Positions 23,055 through 32,035 of a stretch of DNA of 64,000 nucleotides are shown here, piece by piece. The stretch comes from Pyxidicoccus sp. MSG2 (GTDB lineage Bacteria; Myxococcota; Myxococcia; Myxococcales; Myxococcaceae). The position numbers and the translations under genes were made by a program. Numbering within the stretch: the first letter of the stretch is position 1; each line of letters opens with the position of its first letter. The notes under the pieces are model-generated. The model worked only from the letters and a program-made list of their open reading frames with translations, did not search any database and had not been told where the DNA came from. Location: positions 5,456,001-5,520,000 of the forward strand of contig NZ_JAPNKC010000001.1 in the NCBI RefSeq assembly GCF_026626705.1. Direction: 5' to 3'.

Positions 23055-24929
23055 TCACCACCGGTCCACCACCACGTATTCATCGGTCCGCACCCAGATG
23101 GGGTCCTTCGGAGTGGAGCCCGGTGCGTGGCGCACCGTCCGGCGCTGCGGGTTCCCCACCCGGGCGCAGATGGTGATGCGGGTGGCGGACTCCTTCCCGT
23201 GGCGAGGGATGTCGGCTTCGAACCATTGGATTTCGGCGTCCTCGCCATTCACCCACACCCAGCCATGCAGCACGGTGTTGGAGGGGAACGCGCCGGGGTT
23301 CCGGACGATGCTGCTGATGGAGCCCGTCCTCAGGCCGCCGATGAGCACGTCGCCGTCGGCGTAGTCCTGGTGGAAGTCGAGCTGGGCGGTGGCAATCAGC
23401 GGAAGGCGGTACGGCCCTCGGAACCCCCGCAGCACTTCATCCATGCTGCGCATGGCATCGGTCGAGCAGGGTTGGTTTCGGCGGGGCCGCTCGCCCACCG
23501 GAGTCGCATAGGTGGTGCTCGCGCAGTGGAGGCTGGCGGCCGCGGCGACTCCCGCGAGACAGCGCGGAAGCGCGCGCTTCAGTGCTCCCGGTGCGGAAGG
23601 CTTGGGGGTTCCAGGCGTCGTCGGGTTCGTCACAGGCTCTTCTCTCGTGGTGGGGGAGGGCTCCAGCAGCCCCTCTTCCATACCCGCATCCATCGTCGTC
23701 GTCGGCTGCTCAGCGGCGGAGTGGCTCGCTCCTGGATGCGCGGTGGGCGTCGGGGCCAGGAGCTGTTCCGAAGCGTGTGGCGCTCCCGCGCTCTTCCAGC
23801 CGAGCATGGCCAGCAGTCCAAGCAGGACTCCCGCTCCCAGCAGGTGCCAGGAAGCGGGCCGCCGGGCAGCGGCGTGGGCGTCGGGAGCAGGATGTGGACC
23901 GGAGGCGGGGGCGGAGGCTTTGCCGGCGGAGGGTGCTTCGGGATGCGGGCCCGATGAGCTGCCCGTTGCGTCATTGCGCGCCGGTGTCGTCGGGGGCGGC
24001 GCTGCTCCTGGGAACAGGGGCTTGTCCCACTCGGGTCCGGCGGAGCGCAGCGCTTCCTCGAAGGCCGCGTGCAGGGCCTCTCCGTGGGGGAACCGCTCCC
24101 GGGCTCGCTTGCGCAGCAGTCGCAGGGTGATGGCCTCCAGCGCAGCGGGAACCCGGGGATTCACTCCGGAAGGCAGGGGTGGCAGCCGCTCCTCGATGTG
24201 CTCGATGAGGACCTCCCGAGGCAGGGTCGGTGAGAACGCGGGCGCGCCCGTCAGCACCTCATGGAGCGTCACGCCCAGGGCGTAGAGGTCATCTGTGGCG
24301 CGGAAGGGGTAGCGCGCGTCAGGCCGGTCATGGTGCTCGCGGTGGAAGCGGAGCGCCTCCGGGCTGCGGTACCGCGTCGTACCGGGAGGAAGCGTGCCTT
24401 CGGTGAGTGGCGGTGCCTCGGCATGGTCCGCGCTGCCGAAGTCCACCAGCACGGGCTCATCGTCGTCGGCGCGCACGAGGATGTTGGATGGCTTGAGGTC
24501 GCGATGGAAGACGTCGCGCGCGTGCAGCTCGCCCAGGGCCCGAGCCAGGCGCGCGAAGAGGCGGGCCACCCGGCGGGCCGACGGGCGCGCTCGCTTCACC
24601 CAGCCGTCCAGCGTGGAGCCGTCCACGAAGTCCATGACGACGTAGTGGTAGCCCGTTCTCGAATCCGGCCACCGGCCATGGGCCCAGACCCGCGCCACGT
24701 TGGGGTGGACGGCCTGGAGCAGGCAGGCCAGTTCCTTCGCCGCGCGAGCGTCGGTGTGGTTGAGGTCGTCGCTGCCGGGGCCTCGCAGGGCGAACTTGAG
24801 GGCATGGCGCTGCCCCGCGTGCTCGACCTGGAACACGATGCCGAAGGAGCCCGAGCCCAGCGGCGCGAGGATGCGCCAGGGGCCTACCGTCATGCCCGGG
24901 CGGAGCGTGAGTGGATGCGCCACCGTCAA
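23055..24929 (-). CDS. Membrane-anchored Ser/Thr protein kinase with C-terminal extracytoplasmic domain
   Basis: A 624-residue Hanks-type kinase. Catalytic domain at about 12-290: P-loop GSGSFG, Lys in HALKFALRG, HRDLKPSN catalytic loop, DFGSAD, and a TRYRSPEA activation segment. A Pro/Ala-rich juxtamembrane region precedes one membrane helix (WHLLGAGVLLGLLAMLGW, ~348-366). The outer part contains ALPRCLAGVAAAASLHCAS (~455-475), which looks like a lipoprotein signal buried in the chain, followed by an unknown domain. Start is TTG at 24929, overlapping the stop of the upstream DUF2381 gene (TTGA), with GGAGTGG before it. Kinase-DUF2381 pairs are typical of myxobacteria. Confidence 0.9.
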   Translation of the reverse strand: MTVAHPLTLRPGMTVGPWRILAPLGSGSFGIVFQVEHAGQRHALKFALRGPGSDDLNHTDARAAKELACLLQAVHPNVARVWAHGRWPDSRTGYHYVVMDFVDGSTLDGWVKRARPSARRVARLFARLARALGELHARDVFHRDLKPSNILVRADDDEPVLVDFGSADHAEAPPLTEGTLPPGTTRYRSPEALRFHREHHDRPDARYPFRATDDLYALGVTLHEVLTGAPAFSPTLPREVLIEHIEERLPPLPSGVNPRVPAALEAITLRLLRKRARERFPHGEALHAAFEEALRSAGPEWDKPLFPGAAPPPTTPARNDATGSSSGPHPEAPSAGKASAPASGPHPAPDAHAAARRPASWHLLGAGVLLGLLAMLGWKSAGAPHASEQLLAPTPTAHPGASHSAAEQPTTTMDAGMEEGLLEPSPTTREEPVTNPTTPGTPKPSAPGALKRALPRCLAGVAAAASLHCASTTYATPVGERPRRNQPCSTDAMRSMDEVLRGFRGPYRLPLIATAQLDFHQDYADGDVLIGGLRTGSISSIVRNPGAFPSNTVLHGWVWVNGEDAEIQWFEADIPRHGKESATRITICARVGNPQRRTVRHAPGSTPKDPIWVRTDEYVVVDRW

Positions 24930-25834
24930 TGGGCCACTCCGGGCGGCGGACGTGGAAGGCGCACGCCCTTCAACTTCAGGATGCGTGAGCCACCCTGCTC
25001 GTGGACGTGGATTCGCACCCGCTCGGCGGTGGATGCGGGGCCCGCGCGGAGCTCCAGGACGAGCCTCCCCATGACTCCGGGCCGGAGTGTCTGCACATCC
25101 AGGTCCGCCGCGCGCACCGGAATCTGTTCCACGGTTTGCTCGTCGAGCACCTCCACCCGGCCGGGCCGCCAGTGGGGCTGACCCTCGGCGAGGAGGAGGG
25201 TGACCGCGAGGGCCATGAGGCCAGGGGCGACGAACGCCCGGAGGTCGGCCACGTGGAAGTGCGGCGAGTCCTCGTCGCCCGCGACACGGGAGTTCAGCTG
25301 CTCCGCGACGATGCCGTTCCCCAAATCCCGGGAGAAGAGCAGGTTGGAGAAGCGTCCCGAGTCCTCGCAGCGGGCCTGCACGGCGCCCAGTTGTTCCACG
25401 AGTGCCTCGGGTGCGAGCGCGGTGCGGAAGACGCGGACCTGGAGGTCCACCTCTCCCGGCTCGGTCGTGAGCGCGAAGGTCGCCCGGTTGGGGAAGTGGC
25501 CGTCCGCGAAGCGCACCGTGAGGGGAATGCGCTCGTGGGGCGTGAGCTCCATGCGGGGCAGGAGGATGAGGGCGCGCTCGGTGATGTCGATGCGCTCGAA
25601 GCGCTCACGCGACGCGCCCAACTCCACGCTGGCGGGGAGCACGGGGGAGTCGAACAGCAGCACGGTGGCGGTGCCGGCCGCGACGTGCACTCCGTGCGTC
25701 GTCGCCGGATTCTCCGCGGAGAGGGTGATGTGCCGTTGACGCATCTGCCGCTCCACACCGGTTTCTCCCGCGACCGCCGTCATACCTGCCAAGGTGGTAA
25801 GCACCAGCATGACCCGAGGAAATGGTTGGAGCAA
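24926..25834 (-). CDS. DUF2381 (TIGR02268) family secreted protein
   Basis: A 302-residue protein of a family almost confined to myxobacteria. A signal peptide (RVMLVLTTLAGMTAVAGE) is followed by three recognisable stretches: VATVLLFDSPVLPASVEL-like early strands (seen as TATVLLFDSPVLPASVEL), FADGHFPNRATFALTTEP and VRVFRTALAPEAL, then a C-terminal region with QPHWRPGRVEVLDE and VMGRLVLELRAGPA. Function is unknown. The start is probably the TTG at 25834, with GGAGG about ten bases upstream; an ATG at 25810 lacks a ribosome site. It is translationally coupled to the downstream kinase gene through a 4-bp overlap, so a joint signalling or envelope role is likely. Confidence 0.82.
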   Translation of the reverse strand: MLQPFPRVMLVLTTLAGMTAVAGETGVERQMRQRHITLSAENPATTHGVHVAAGTATVLLFDSPVLPASVELGASRERFERIDITERALILLPRMELTPHERIPLTVRFADGHFPNRATFALTTEPGEVDLQVRVFRTALAPEALVEQLGAVQARCEDSGRFSNLLFSRDLGNGIVAEQLNSRVAGDEDSPHFHVADLRAFVAPGLMALAVTLLLAEGQPHWRPGRVEVLDEQTVEQIPVRAADLDVQTLRPGVMGRLVLELRAGPASTAERVRIHVHEQGGSRILKLKGVRLPRPPPGVAH

Positions 25835-26159
25835 GTCCTGACTACCTCCTGGGTCGCTACCCTAACAGGGAGGGGCGACACACGGGGACCCGCGAGGTTG
25901 GAGTCCCGACCGGCCGCTGGAGGCCCGCAAGCACGGAGAATGAGGCAGGATTTTCCGGTGATTGGGTCGGGGCGCGGCCATGCTCGGCCCTGGAGCCGGG
26001 CTTCCAGACACGCGCGCTGTGTGTACCGGCAAGCTCCTCTGCGCGGCTCCCCTCAGGCGCGGTCGGCGGCTCAGCCGTAACCGGGGCCGTGTTCGCGGCG
26101 TAGTGGGCACAGCCGCCATCGCGGGCCGTGCATCCCAGCTCCGTCACGAGGTCCCTTCC
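25835..26159. other. Intergenic region between divergent genes, no recognised element
   Basis: This 325-bp space separates the DUF2381-kinase operon (leftward) from a lipoprotein gene (rightward) and should hold both promoters. Short frames here have no family resemblance. I could not pick out a convincing -35/-10 pair, operator or hairpin. Confidence 0.4.
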
Positions 26160-26648
26160 ATGCGACTGTTGCCCGTTGTCGTCACCGTGCTGCTCGCGGC
26201 CTGTGGTCCCTCGTCCTCGGTCGATGAGCACGTGGGACTGGTGGGGGACCTGGACACGTCGGAGGCGGGCATCACCGCCTTCGTGCGCGAGGGGCGCTAC
26301 ACGACGTGGCTCGCCGAGCCGGCGCCTCGTGACTCCGTGCGCTCACATGGCCCCAAGGTCCGCGTGTTCTTCAACGACGTGCTGGTGGAGTCGATGCGCG
26401 CGGGCAACGCCACGCACCCTCCAGGCAGCATCACCGTGAAGGAGCTGTACGACTCGGAGGGGAGGACGCTGCGGGGCCATGCGCTCGACGTGAAGGTGGT
26501 CGAGGGGGCAGGGAAGGACACGTGGATTTTCTTCGAGGGGCTGGGGCCGGACTACGGCGACAACTACTACGGCCGGGGCCACTCGACGTGCCATGGCTGT
26601 CATGAGGACAGCGGCCGGGACTACGTCGCCACGCCGCTGCCGGAGTGA
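26160..26648 (+). CDS. CxxCH lipoprotein, cytochrome P460-like
   Basis: A 162-residue exported protein. The signal MRLLPVVVTVLLAACG gives a lipobox Cys near residue 15. The mature chain has KVRVFFNDVLVESM, HPPGSITVKELYDSEGR and KDTWIFFEGLGPDYGDNYYG, then STCHGCHEDSGRDYV with one CxxCH motif close to the C-terminus. This order resembles the cytochrome P460 / haem-c fold, in which the haem motif lies near the end. Redox partner unknown. Start is an ATG at 26160; DUF985 cupin follows by 27 bp on the same strand. Confidence 0.75.
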   Translation: MRLLPVVVTVLLAACGPSSSVDEHVGLVGDLDTSEAGITAFVREGRYTTWLAEPAPRDSVRSHGPKVRVFFNDVLVESMRAGNATHPPGSITVKELYDSEGRTLRGHALDVKVVEGAGKDTWIFFEGLGPDYGDNYYGRGHSTCHGCHEDSGRDYVATPLPE

Positions 26649-26675
26649 GGCACGGGACGCTTACACTGCGCGGCC

Positions 26676-27155
26676 ATGGTCGATGAGCTCGTGCGCAGGC
26701 TGGGGCTGGTGCCGCATCCCGAGGGTGGCTTCTACAAGGAGACGTACCGTGCGGCGCTGGCGGTGGAGACGCCGCGAGGCGTGCGCTCGGCGGGCACGGC
26801 CATCTACTACCTGTTGCCGCGAGGCTCGTTCGCGGCGTGGCACCGGGTGACCTCGGACGAGGTGTGGCACTTCTACGACGGGCATCCGTTGGAGCTGCTC
26901 CTCGTGGGAGCGAGTGGCCGGGTGGAGACGGTGGTGCTCGGGAGGGATGTGACGAAGGGCGAGCAGCCGCAGGTGGTGGTGCACGCGGGCGTCTTGCAGG
27001 CGGCGGTGCCGAGTGGGGAGTACACGCTCGTGGGCTGCACCGTGTCGCCGGGTTTCGACTTCGCGGACTGGGAGATGCCGTCCGCGGAGTCCCTGGTGAA
27101 GCTGTACCCGGAACAGGCGGAGCTGATGCGGCAGCTCGCGAAGGGGAGTGCGTAG
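26676..27155 (+). CDS. Cupin_5 (DUF985) family protein
   Basis: A 159-residue single cupin domain. Family marks are visible in order: LVPHPEGGFYKETYR near residue 12, SAGTAIYYLLPRGSFAAWHRV near 38, DEVWHFYDGHPLELLL near 60, and VGCTVSPGFDFADWEM near 120. DUF985 proteins adopt a dimeric RmlC-like barrel; members have been linked to sugar-nucleotide or small-molecule chemistry but the reaction is not firmly known. It lies 27 bp after the CxxCH lipoprotein gene. Confidence 0.9.
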   Translation: MVDELVRRLGLVPHPEGGFYKETYRAALAVETPRGVRSAGTAIYYLLPRGSFAAWHRVTSDEVWHFYDGHPLELLLVGASGRVETVVLGRDVTKGEQPQVVVHAGVLQAAVPSGEYTLVGCTVSPGFDFADWEMPSAESLVKLYPEQAELMRQLAKGSA

Positions 27156-27276
27156 GCCGCGCGAGCACGGGGGCGGTGCGCCACGGCATCCGAAATTTCC
27201 TGAGCCGCTGTGCCCACTGAATGGAGAAGCGCCGCGGAAGTGCGCGTCAGGGGTGTGTCGTGCAAGCTGCCCGCGC

Positions 27277-28578
27277 ATGAGGACAGCTCCCCCGCTGTTA
27301 CGCATGGCCCTGGTCTGCTGCTCGGTGTTGGTGGCCTCGTGCGCCTCGTCACCGGACGGGCGTGCGGGTGACGGAGGCAGTCTTGCCCGGCCTGAAGTCG
27401 TGCGGACGACGCGGCTGTCGGGAGACCGGGTGCAACTCTTCTTCACTCCGCTGGCCCCCGTGCCCGCCTGGGAGACGTTGAGTCCGGAAGAAGCCCGCGC
27501 GGTGCTGGCCGGCTTCCACCAGGCCTTGCGCCACATGCCTGCGCCCCGCTTCCAGCGAGCACTGGCGACCGAGGGAGGACCAGCCGAGTGGGAGCTGCGG
27601 CTCCGGCAAGAGTTCCTTGCGAAGTACGGCCCTTCGCCGTTGCCGCTGCCGGGCTCCTTGGCGCACAGCCGGCTCTACCTCGCGCTGCAGCGCTCTCCCC
27701 GGTACATGGGGCCCGGCATCCGGGACGCGGCGGAGGAGCTGTTCCGCTCCCCGGCCTTCCTGGCCAGCGTGACGCTGTCGGTGGTGGTGTACCTGGCGGC
27801 GTGGGCGCTGCCGGAGCCAGTCTTCTCCAAGGCCTTCGCGGCGGCGCTGACGGTGAGGCTGGCGATTGCGGTGGGGCTGCTGGAGCTGCGCAACCTGGGG
27901 CTGGCCTGCTACCAGCTCTACAAGGACGCGGAGGCGGCGAGGACGGTGGAGGAGTTGGAGGCGGTGGCCGAGCGCTTCGGGAGGGCGATGGGAGGCACGG
28001 CGCTGAGGGCGGTGGTGCTGGTGGCCACCTTCGGAGTGGGCAAGGCGCTGCCGAAGGTGCCCGAGGGCGGACTGTGGTCGCTGCTCACGCCGTCGAGGTA
28101 CGCGATGCCCGGAGGGTTGACGTGGCAGAGCGCGACGACGGCGCAGATGGTGGCGGACGGCACGCTGGTGGTCAGCGGCGTAGCGGTGGGCACGGCGGCC
28201 AGCACTGCTTCAGGCGGAGCGGGCAGTGCGTGCACGGACGGCACGGTGAAGAAGGACGGCCACCAGTGGCACCATCTCGCCACGAACAAGAACAACAGCG
28301 CTGAAGTACGCGGCGGACCGTGGACGCCTCGTTTCGAGGAACTCTTCGCGAGGGCGGGGATGAGCTTGGAGGACCCGGCGAACCTCGTCTATCTGAAGGG
28401 CCACCTGGGCCCTCACCCCGAGGCGTATCACGCAGAGATATTCGATCGGCTCCAGACCGCGCTCGGACCCTGCCGGACCCATGACCAATGCCGCGGCAAC
28501 CTGTTGCGGGAACTGAGGCGCGTAGCGGATGAACTCTGCACGCATGGCTCTTCGCTCCACCAACTCGTTACGAGATGA
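27277..28578 (+). CDS. Lipoprotein toxin with C-terminal AHH-type nuclease domain (SitA-like)
   Basis: A 433-residue polymorphic toxin. The N-terminus has a lipoprotein signal with lipobox LVASC near residue 21. The middle contains hydrophobic helices (SVTLSVVVYLAAWALP, RLAIAVGLLEL, ALRAVVLVATFGVG). The last ~100 residues carry an AHH/HNH-like nuclease pattern: HQWHHLATNKNN, GGPWTPRFEELFARAGMSL and GHLGPHPEAYHAEIFDRL. This architecture matches the lipoprotein toxins that myxobacteria pass to kin by outer-membrane exchange. An Imm11-type gene follows directly, with possible ATGA overlap, as expected for a toxin-immunity pair. Start ATG 27277. Confidence 0.85.
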   Translation: MRTAPPLLRMALVCCSVLVASCASSPDGRAGDGGSLARPEVVRTTRLSGDRVQLFFTPLAPVPAWETLSPEEARAVLAGFHQALRHMPAPRFQRALATEGGPAEWELRLRQEFLAKYGPSPLPLPGSLAHSRLYLALQRSPRYMGPGIRDAAEELFRSPAFLASVTLSVVVYLAAWALPEPVFSKAFAAALTVRLAIAVGLLELRNLGLACYQLYKDAEAARTVEELEAVAERFGRAMGGTALRAVVLVATFGVGKALPKVPEGGLWSLLTPSRYAMPGGLTWQSATTAQMVADGTLVVSGVAVGTAASTASGGAGSACTDGTVKKDGHQWHHLATNKNNSAEVRGGPWTPRFEELFARAGMSLEDPANLVYLKGHLGPHPEAYHAEIFDRLQTALGPCRTHDQCRGNLLRELRRVADELCTHGSSLHQLVTR

Positions 28579-28589
28579 TGGTGAGAGAG

Positions 28590-29159
28590 ATGCCCACGAA
28601 TCGCTACTTCAGGCTGACGGACGACATGCGCATCCGACAGCGGTGGCACTTGAGAGCCCCTCGGAATGAGCAGGGGCTGGAGGTGCATCACTGGCAGTTC
28701 TTCGAGGGTCGCAGGCTCGAGCAGCAGGGCACGATCCGCTTTCCCGTGAGACCCACTGGCCAGGTTCTCGATTTCACCCTGGACTCCTTTGCTACGCCAG
28801 TCGTCCACGAGCGAGTCGTCGACCTCTTCCAGCACCAGCGCATCCAGGACGTCCAGTTCATCCCCGTCCAGGTCGAGGGCCACGAAGGGCCCTACTTCAT
28901 CCTCAACACGCTCCGCACCATCCGCTGCATCGACGATGCCCGCAGCAAGGAGGTGCGGTACTTCACCCCAGAGGACGAACAACCGGAGCGGGTGGGCGAG
29001 TACCGCCTCGTCGTCGGCATGCGCATCGACCCGACGCAGGTCGGCGACGCGCACATCTTCCGCCCGTGGGGTTGGAACGTGGCCCTCATCGTCTCCGAGG
29101 ACCTCAAGGACGCGATGGACGCCGTGGGCATCACCGGCACGAAGTTCGAACCGGTGTAA
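28590..29159 (+). CDS. Imm11-like (DUF1629) immunity protein
   Basis: A 189-residue soluble acidic protein of the DUF1629/Imm11 type, which typically neutralises the toxin encoded just upstream. Conserved-looking segments include VVHERVVDLFQHQRIQDVQFIPV, LNTLRTIRCIDD and IFRPWGWNVALIVSEDL. I chose the ATG at 28590 because the paralogue near 51 kb starts equivalently (RRFFELHDD vs NRYFRLTDD). An in-frame ATG at 28575 would overlap the toxin stop as ATGA, which also supports coupling. It should protect against the AHH toxin of the same locus. Confidence 0.82.
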   Translation: MPTNRYFRLTDDMRIRQRWHLRAPRNEQGLEVHHWQFFEGRRLEQQGTIRFPVRPTGQVLDFTLDSFATPVVHERVVDLFQHQRIQDVQFIPVQVEGHEGPYFILNTLRTIRCIDDARSKEVRYFTPEDEQPERVGEYRLVVGMRIDPTQVGDAHIFRPWGWNVALIVSEDLKDAMDAVGITGTKFEPV

Positions 29160-29176
29160 CCCCACTCAGCAGACGG

Positions 29177-32035
29177 CTACGGCCGGTTCATCGTGGAGAA
29201 CGGGAACGACCGGATGACGAAGTTCCCCGCGTCATCCGTCATCCACACCTCCACCGTGTGCTCCCCGTCCACCAACTCCCGCGTATCCAGCTCCGCGGTC
29301 CACGTGCCATCCGGTTGCAGCTCCGCCCCTCGGATGCCAGAGCCATCCCGCGTGTACGCCACGCCCTGCACCCCGGTCAGTGAATCCGTCACCCGCGCCG
29401 TGAGCGTCACCACCCCGCTGTACGTCCCGCCCGGCACCGGCACCAGCAGCTCCGCCTCCGGAGGCGAGTTGTCGTAGCGCACGGTGCGCGTCAGCGACGT
29501 CTTCAATCCCGTCTCGCCCGTCACGTCAATCGTGAAGGTATTGACGCCCGGCACCAGGTGAAGCGTCGCGTCCACTCCGCCACCCCCGCGAGGCAGCGTG
29601 TACGTCCCGCCCGACGACACCTTCACCCGCGTCGCGGACGCCGCGTACACGCCGATGCCGTACCACATCGAATCCCCAGGCTGCGGCCCCACGAGCCACC
29701 CGTCCGGAAGCCCCGTGCCCACGAACGGCGCCTGGGCGTCCACCCAGACATTCACTTCCTTCTCCGTGACATGGCCCACCGAGTCCGTCGCCCGCACCAG
29801 GATGACGTTCTCCCCCGGGCCCAGCCACACCGTGTGCGTCACCGTGCCTCCGCCCGCGGGCAGCTCGCTGACGTGCACCCAGTTCGTCTCCACGCGCACC
29901 GGCGACCAGTCCTGCACCACCACCTGCACGTCCACGCTGTACACCGTCAGCCCCAAGCCCTGCACGGGCGAGACGATGTTCAGCTCCGGCCCGGTGCTGT
30001 CCACCATCACCAGCGCCTCTTCGCTCGCGATGCCACCGAACGTGTCCACGGCCACCAACTGGATGAAGTTGGGCCCGTCCGTCAGCGGCAGCTCGGCCAT
30101 CACCAATCCACCGCTGGGGTCCGGCACCACGGGGTAGCGCTGCCCGTGGATGATGAAGACCGCTGACTCGATGCTCGCGTCCGAGCCCGCCGTCGTCGTG
30201 TAGCCGCAGACCTCGATGGAGCTCTCCTCCGTGAAGCCCGGCAGTCCGCACAGCGTCACCGACGGATTCGGGAACGGTGAAGGCAGCACCTCCACCTGCC
30301 GCGAGTCCGTGCTGCCCAGCCGGTTGTCCCGGTCCGGCTGCAGCGTCACGCCCGAGTACACCGCGCGCACGTCCTGGAGGCCCAGGTCGTCCCACGTCGC
30401 GGTCCTCGGACGCCACACCATCGAATAGACGCCATCCCCATCCGCGTCGTTGTCCGCGCCCACCGTGACGCCCGCCACCACGAAGGTCACCACGCCCATG
30501 CCGGGGCCCCGCGCCTGCCAGCCCCGGTCATCCACCACGCGCGCGGACAGCGGGTTGTTCAGCGCCACCGTGAGCGGGGTGCCGTCCGCGGGCGTCAGCA
30601 GCGTCGTCGTCGTCGCCACGCCCTCGGTGGGCGGCGGCGGGGTGGTGTACGTCGTCAGCCGCGCCGAGCCCTTCACGCTGGCCGCACCGACCGACGCCGC
30701 CACCACCATGACCTCCGAGGTCAGCGACGGCGCCAGCCCCGCGGGCGCGGTGACGGTGAGGGTGACAGTGGCCGATTCGTCCGGCCCCAACTCCAGCGTC
30801 GTCCTGTCCAGCGACGCCGTCCACCCGGGCAGCCCGCCCTGGGTCGCCAGCGTGTACGCGTCCGTCTTGTACCCGTTGTTGCGCACGGTGAGCACGTAGG
30901 AGGCGCTCTGCACGCTCGGCAGGTCGTGCTCGAACGGCTTGCGCGAGGCTCCGACCGCGGAGACGCCGACGCTGAAGTCACCGAAGCACGCCAGCCCCAT
31001 GGCCGCGAAGGTGGTGGGGATGTCCGGGTAGCGCGTGCCCACGCCCCAGCTCCCGTTGGAGGCCTGGCGCGACTTGAGCCAGTCGAGGGCCCCGGCCATG
31101 CGCCCGTCGGCGCCGGGCTTCCGGCCCGCGACGCACAGCGCGTACAGGGTGACGCTGGTGGCGTACTCGTCCGGGGCCTCGCCCGCGAGCCCGCCCCAGC
31201 CCGGCGCGTCCCCGAGCGCGCGCGTGGCGAGCAGCCGCGCGGCCAGCGTGTTCATGGCCGTGGTGTTCTGTCCGCTCGCACCCGGCCCCGCGGCCTTCAG
31301 CCCGACGATGGCCCACGCCACCTGGTGCGTGTAGCGCTGGCCGTCCTTGTCCGGACCGTCCGTCAAATCGTTCATGTGCGCGATGACGTAGGCGGCGGCC
31401 TGGTCCAGCGCGGCCTGGTACTGCGCGGCCTTCGCCGGGTCCACGCGCTGCTTCGCCTGCGCAATGGCCGTCATCAGCCGCGCGGTGGTGCCCACGTTGC
31501 CGTAGCCCACCGGGTAGAAGGGAAAGTCCTCCTTCCAGCGGCCACCGGCCTGCGTGCCCACCGCCCAGTCCGCGGCGCGCACCAGCGCGTCCGAGTACTG
31601 CGTGCCCACGTTCGCGTCGTAGCCCGCGAGGCCGAAGGCGGAGTAGCTCGTCTTGGCGGAGGGATACCAGTTGCCCAGGTGAATCCAGGAGCCGTCCGCG
31701 CGCTGCTCGGACTGCATGCGCGCGGCGATGGCCTCCAGGTTCTGCCGGTTGGTGCGCTGGTTGTACGTCAGCGCATCCAGGTCATAGCCGTTGGCGCGCG
31801 CCGTCGAGAGCGCGAACATCGTCGCGCCGTGGCGGTGGCACGACGTGCAGCCGAACTGCGTCGCCCAGTTGGCGGCGTCCGCGCTGAGGAAGTTGATGGC
31901 CCGCTGCGCGGCCTCGGCGTTGGTGGCTGCCCGCGCTGGCGGCACGACGAGCAGCACCAGCAGCGCGGTAACGAGGCGCACACCCCGCGTGAGCAGGGTG
32001 CGAGGTGAAGGCAATGACTCGGCGCTTGAGGGCAT
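29177..32035 (-). CDS. Secreted CxxCH / alpha-alpha-toroid / Ig-like multidomain protein, copy 1
   Basis: A 952-residue exported protein. After a signal peptide (LVTALLVLLVVPPARA) comes FGCTSCHRHGATM, a CxxCH motif at about 63. A prenyltransferase/squalene-cyclase-like toroid follows (~80-370) with QW-type motifs (QRADGSWIH, QASNGSWGV). Next is an NEW3-like domain (NNGYKTDAYTLATQGGLPGWT), then several Ig-like or filamin-like beta domains ending with LTARVTDS...VAYTRDGSG. It is 17 bp from the Imm11 stop, convergent. A paralogue of equal layout lies 5.7 kb to the right. Neither a substrate nor a catalytic Asp motif is evident; surface or outer-membrane binding is a guess. Confidence 0.85.
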   Translation of the reverse strand: MPSSAESLPSPRTLLTRGVRLVTALLVLLVVPPARAATNAEAAQRAINFLSADAANWATQFGCTSCHRHGATMFALSTARANGYDLDALTYNQRTNRQNLEAIAARMQSEQRADGSWIHLGNWYPSAKTSYSAFGLAGYDANVGTQYSDALVRAADWAVGTQAGGRWKEDFPFYPVGYGNVGTTARLMTAIAQAKQRVDPAKAAQYQAALDQAAAYVIAHMNDLTDGPDKDGQRYTHQVAWAIVGLKAAGPGASGQNTTAMNTLAARLLATRALGDAPGWGGLAGEAPDEYATSVTLYALCVAGRKPGADGRMAGALDWLKSRQASNGSWGVGTRYPDIPTTFAAMGLACFGDFSVGVSAVGASRKPFEHDLPSVQSASYVLTVRNNGYKTDAYTLATQGGLPGWTASLDRTTLELGPDESATVTLTVTAPAGLAPSLTSEVMVVAASVGAASVKGSARLTTYTTPPPPTEGVATTTTLLTPADGTPLTVALNNPLSARVVDDRGWQARGPGMGVVTFVVAGVTVGADNDADGDGVYSMVWRPRTATWDDLGLQDVRAVYSGVTLQPDRDNRLGSTDSRQVEVLPSPFPNPSVTLCGLPGFTEESSIEVCGYTTTAGSDASIESAVFIIHGQRYPVVPDPSGGLVMAELPLTDGPNFIQLVAVDTFGGIASEEALVMVDSTGPELNIVSPVQGLGLTVYSVDVQVVVQDWSPVRVETNWVHVSELPAGGGTVTHTVWLGPGENVILVRATDSVGHVTEKEVNVWVDAQAPFVGTGLPDGWLVGPQPGDSMWYGIGVYAASATRVKVSSGGTYTLPRGGGGVDATLHLVPGVNTFTIDVTGETGLKTSLTRTVRYDNSPPEAELLVPVPGGTYSGVVTLTARVTDSLTGVQGVAYTRDGSGIRGAELQPDGTWTAELDTRELVDGEHTVEVWMTDDAGNFVIRSFPFSTMNRP

